NCBI GenBank assembly: GCA_016793185.1 | Contig: JAEUIK010000704.1 | Location: 1-7,497 of the forward strand | Direction: 5' to 3' | DNA from: Planctomycetaceae bacterium | Lineage (GTDB): Bacteria > Planctomycetota > Planctomycetia > Pirellulales > JAEUIK01 | Length of the DNA stretch: 7,497 nt | Translations under genes and position numbers: made by a program | Part shown: piece after piece, positions 5,362 to 7,497 of the stretch | How positions within the stretch are numbered: the first letter of the stretch is position 1 | How the letters are laid out: the number at the start of each line of letters is the position of its first letter | The notes under the pieces: generated by a model | Seen by the model: only the letters and a program-made list of their open reading frames with translations | What the model was told of the DNA's origin: nothing | Database searches by the model: none

Positions 5362-7308
5362 ATGTTCTTGGGTCCAATCTTCGCTGCCGATGTCATTTCC
5401 AGCGGACGCCGGTCGCGGTACTACCTGATTCGCATCGCCTACGCCCTGCTGGTGGCGATGGTCCTGGCGCTCTGCTATGCCCCGGCCTGGAGCAGCGGGC
5501 CGGCGACGATTCGCTCGACCGCGGCGCTCGCAGCCGCTTTCTTCTCAGGGTTCGCCGCCCTGCAGATTTCGGCGGTGCTCGTGTTGGGGCCGGCCTTCAC
5601 CGCCGGGGCAATCGCGACGGAACGCGAGCGGCGGACGATCGAATACCTCTTTGCCACCGATCTGTCGAACGTCGAGATCGTCTACGGTAAATTCGCCGCT
5701 GCGTTGCTGCGGATGGTCGTGCTGTTATTGGTCTCGCTGCCGATTCTCGCGCTGGCGCGCCTGCTGGGGGGCATCGCTGCCGATCGGATGCTCTGTGTCT
5801 TCGCCGTGACCGCCAGCACGGCCGTCACAGTCACGGCCCTGGCGATCGCCGTGTCGGTCTGGACCCCGAGGGCGCGCGACGCGGTGATCCGCACCTACCT
5901 GCTGCTCTTCGGGCTGCTCGTGCTGCCCCTCTTGGTACGGAGTCTGGTGCGCGTCCTGGCAGGGCTGTCGGGCATGGCTTTGTCGGCCTGGGGGTACCCC
6001 TTGGAGCTGGCCGACCGCGCCCTGGGACTGATCGGCGCCGGCAATCCCTATCCGGCGTTGCTGGCGATTCTCGCCCAGGATTTTCGCGTGGTGCCGAGCT
6101 CGGCGAGTCCGTGGACCGTGGTCGGCAATCTCGTACTTGCCCAGGGAGTGGTCGCGCTCATGTGTCTGATTCTGGCCCCCTGGGGCGTGCGGCGCGTGCA
6201 TTTGCGCGCCGCCGGAGGGGCCAAGGCCCGTTTGCCGCGCCCCGGTGCAACTTCTCCCACATCCGCGACGGCAGCACCCGCACCCGCGATTGCTGCGGCC
6301 AGTGCTGGGCCAGAGGTTTGGCAGAACGCGCCCATGATTTGGAAGGAGCTGTTCACCGAGCGCGCGCAATCGCGGCTGGGGTTGGTCGGAAAAATCGTAG
6401 CGACGCTCGCCGCCCTCGTGATCCTAGGGGCGACGGTTGTCGCGTTCGTCATCTACTGGAATGCAACCAACACCGATGCGGACGTCGCGTTCCAGGCCTT
6501 CTGCGCCGTGATGGCCACGCTGGTAATCTGTGGTTCGCTCCTGCTGTTGGCGGCGCGGGGCGCGACCTCGATCACCAGCGAGAGGGAGAAGGACACCTGG
6601 ACTGCCCTGCTCGGAACGCCCCTCGAAGCATCGGAAATCGTGCTCGCCAAGTTCTGGGGAACGCTCTACGCCGGGCGGTGGATGCTGGTCCTGCTCGCCT
6701 TTCTTTGGCTGCTGGGGGGCATCGTTTATCCCCTGTTGCTGCTCAGCCTGCCTGCCCTGCTAGTGTCGATCGCGGTCCTCTCCGCGTTCTTTGCGGCGCT
6801 GGGGGTCGCGTTCTCGCTCTATTCCCCGAACTCCACGCGGGCGTTGGGGGCAACCCTGGCCGTCTGCATCGTGCTGGGAGGGGGCTACTTCTTCTGCTGT
6901 GGCTGCCTGATGGTGCCGTTGGAATTGGGGGGCGGGCCCGGACCGTTGGGCGATCTGTTGGGCGGCCTCATGCTGGCTCCCTGGCCGCCGTTTCTCACCT
7001 TTACCGCGCATTTCGCCGGGAACCTCTTCGATCTCGACATGCGCAGCGACTTTTCCGAGGGGGCCGAGTTTATCGCCACCTGGGTCGTCGGCAACCTGAT
7101 CTATGCGCTCGGAGCCGTTACCGCGCTGGCCCTCTCGATCGCCGAGTTCAATCGTCTGACCGGGCGATCGGAACCCCGGACCGAGCCTGCCGAAGGTGTC
7201 GGTCGCGAAAACTTGCCTGCGGCAGAGATTCCGCTCGTGGCCGAACTCGTCGACCCGGCACAAAAGCCCCAGGCGCCGCCGGATGAACCGGCCAGCGCCG
7301 GCGACTGA
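5362..7308 (+). CDS. double-length ABC-2-type transporter permease
   Basis: This 648-residue membrane protein belongs to the ABC-2 permease class and should form the membrane channel of an ABC exporter. It has two similar halves. The N-half starts 'MFLGPIFAADVISSGRRSRY' and has hydrophobic segments near 22-42, 55-81, 112-138, 143-166, 177-200 and 252-274. The C-half starts 'APMIWKELFTERAQSRLG' at 323-340 and has segments near 343-366, 377-397, 438-456, 458-484, 494-518 and 571-594. The cytoplasmic motif 'IATERERRTI...EIVYGKF' (84-111) recurs as 'ITSEREKDTW...EIVLAKF' (404-431) without gaps. A Pro/Ala-rich linker (about 290-318) joins the halves, and a polar Pro/Glu-rich tail follows 600. 'CCGC' occurs at 512-515 in a membrane segment. 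ATG 5362 is preferred to TTG 5347 because relatives start with this motif. No ATPase gene is in the window, so substrate and partner are unknown. It follows cysE by 103 bases without a clear promoter or terminator. Confidence 0.9.
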   Translation: MFLGPIFAADVISSGRRSRYYLIRIAYALLVAMVLALCYAPAWSSGPATIRSTAALAAAFFSGFAALQISAVLVLGPAFTAGAIATERERRTIEYLFATDLSNVEIVYGKFAAALLRMVVLLLVSLPILALARLLGGIAADRMLCVFAVTASTAVTVTALAIAVSVWTPRARDAVIRTYLLLFGLLVLPLLVRSLVRVLAGLSGMALSAWGYPLELADRALGLIGAGNPYPALLAILAQDFRVVPSSASPWTVVGNLVLAQGVVALMCLILAPWGVRRVHLRAAGGAKARLPRPGATSPTSATAAPAPAIAAASAGPEVWQNAPMIWKELFTERAQSRLGLVGKIVATLAALVILGATVVAFVIYWNATNTDADVAFQAFCAVMATLVICGSLLLLAARGATSITSEREKDTWTALLGTPLEASEIVLAKFWGTLYAGRWMLVLLAFLWLLGGIVYPLLLLSLPALLVSIAVLSAFFAALGVAFSLYSPNSTRALGATLAVCIVLGGGYFFCCGCLMVPLELGGGPGPLGDLLGGLMLAPWPPFLTFTAHFAGNLFDLDMRSDFSEGAEFIATWVVGNLIYALGAVTALALSIAEFNRLTGRSEPRTEPAEGVGRENLPAAEIPLVAELVDPAQKPQAPPDEPASAGD

Positions 7309-7314
7309 CGCTCC

Positions 7315-7497
7315 TCAGCGGCGGGGCTCGCCGTCGAGCAATTGCTCGGAGCGGGCCATCAGCCGGTCGACCTCGGTCTCGAGCTCGGCGACAAGCGATT
7401 CGAGATTGGCTTCGATCTGGGCGATTCTGCCGAACGGATGATCTTCCGCCATCCGCCGTCGCGCTGACCAACGCCAGCGCTGGGTGGGCAGTTGGGC
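7315..7497 (-). CDS. C-terminal part of an unrecognised coiled-coil protein (partial)
   Basis: On the minus strand a frame ends at TGA 7315-7317 and is open to the right edge, giving 60 visible residues. A methionine at 7452 would give a 45-residue protein, but no Shine-Dalgarno sequence precedes it and the frame continues upstream with 'TQRWRWSARRR', so the true start may be outside. The segment 'FGRIAQIEANLESLVAELET' and what follows ('EVDRLMARSEQLL') has hydrophobic residues in heptad-like spacing and many acids, typical of a coiled coil. The tail is 'DGEPRR'. It converges on the permease gene with only 6 bases between the two stop codons. I do not recognise the family. A chance open frame is possible given the GC-rich sequence, but the heptad pattern and tight convergent fit favour a real gene. 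Confidence 0.5.
   Translation of the reverse strand, partial: AQLPTQRWRWSARRRMAEDHPFGRIAQIEANLESLVAELETEVDRLMARSEQLLDGEPRR

Noticed and set aside
5725..6369. Minus-strand open frame antisense to the permease
   Set aside because: Gln/His/Arg-rich translation typical of the reverse of hydrophobic GC-rich coding sequence.
7148..7471. Minus-strand frame of 107 codons at the right end
   Set aside because: It overlaps 160 bases of the permease gene and gives an Arg/Pro-rich product. The alternative minus-strand frame ending at 7315 fits the gene boundary and has a sensible coiled-coil pattern.
1..7497. CRISPR arrays, insertion sequences, attachment sites, rRNA
   Set aside because: No regularly spaced repeats, transposase motifs, terminal inverted repeats or RNA gene signatures were seen on either strand.

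Overview
The window is GC-rich bacterial chromosome with five complete genes and two genes cut by the window edges. Gene starts vary from a good Shine-Dalgarno sequence (EF-G2) to none visible. An EF-G2-type GTPase, a long-form serine acetyltransferase and an ABC-2 permease opening with 'MFLGPIF' together suggest a planctomycete, probably of the Pirellula/Blastopirellula kind. That placement is an inference from protein style, not from a marker gene.

Layout. Bases 1-460 hold the end of a zeta-toxin-like (COG4185-type) nucleotide kinase, overlapped by 4 bases (ATGA) by a 67-residue gene; the pair looks like a toxin-antitoxin-type module. After 128 bases comes hisA (589-1317, histidine biosynthesis), on its own with no other his gene visible. 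A 259-base gap with a candidate promoter leads to an elongation factor G paralogue of the EF-G2/EFG II class (1577-3673). Its GTPase motifs differ from canonical EF-G in the way expected for that class. Bases 3674-4295 (622 bases) hold no convincing protein gene. They contain a hairpin near the EF-G2 stop, a terminator-like inverted repeat ending in five Ts (3844-3885), a candidate promoter (3934-3962), and a leader of about 320 bases with three consecutive hairpins before cysE (4296-5258, serine O-acetyltransferase, cysteine biosynthesis). A double-length ABC-2-type permease follows (5362-7308). It is built from two homologous halves, and its ATPase is not in the window. On the minus strand, a coiled-coil-rich C-terminus (7315-7497) converges on the permease with only 6 bases between the stop codons.

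The genes do not form one pathway: histidine synthesis, translation, cysteine synthesis and membrane transport are side by side, and long gaps with terminator- or promoter-like signals suggest separate transcription units. The parts most worth a second look are the zeta-like kinase/small protein pair at the left edge and the structured leader before cysE. The rest is recognisable housekeeping content.
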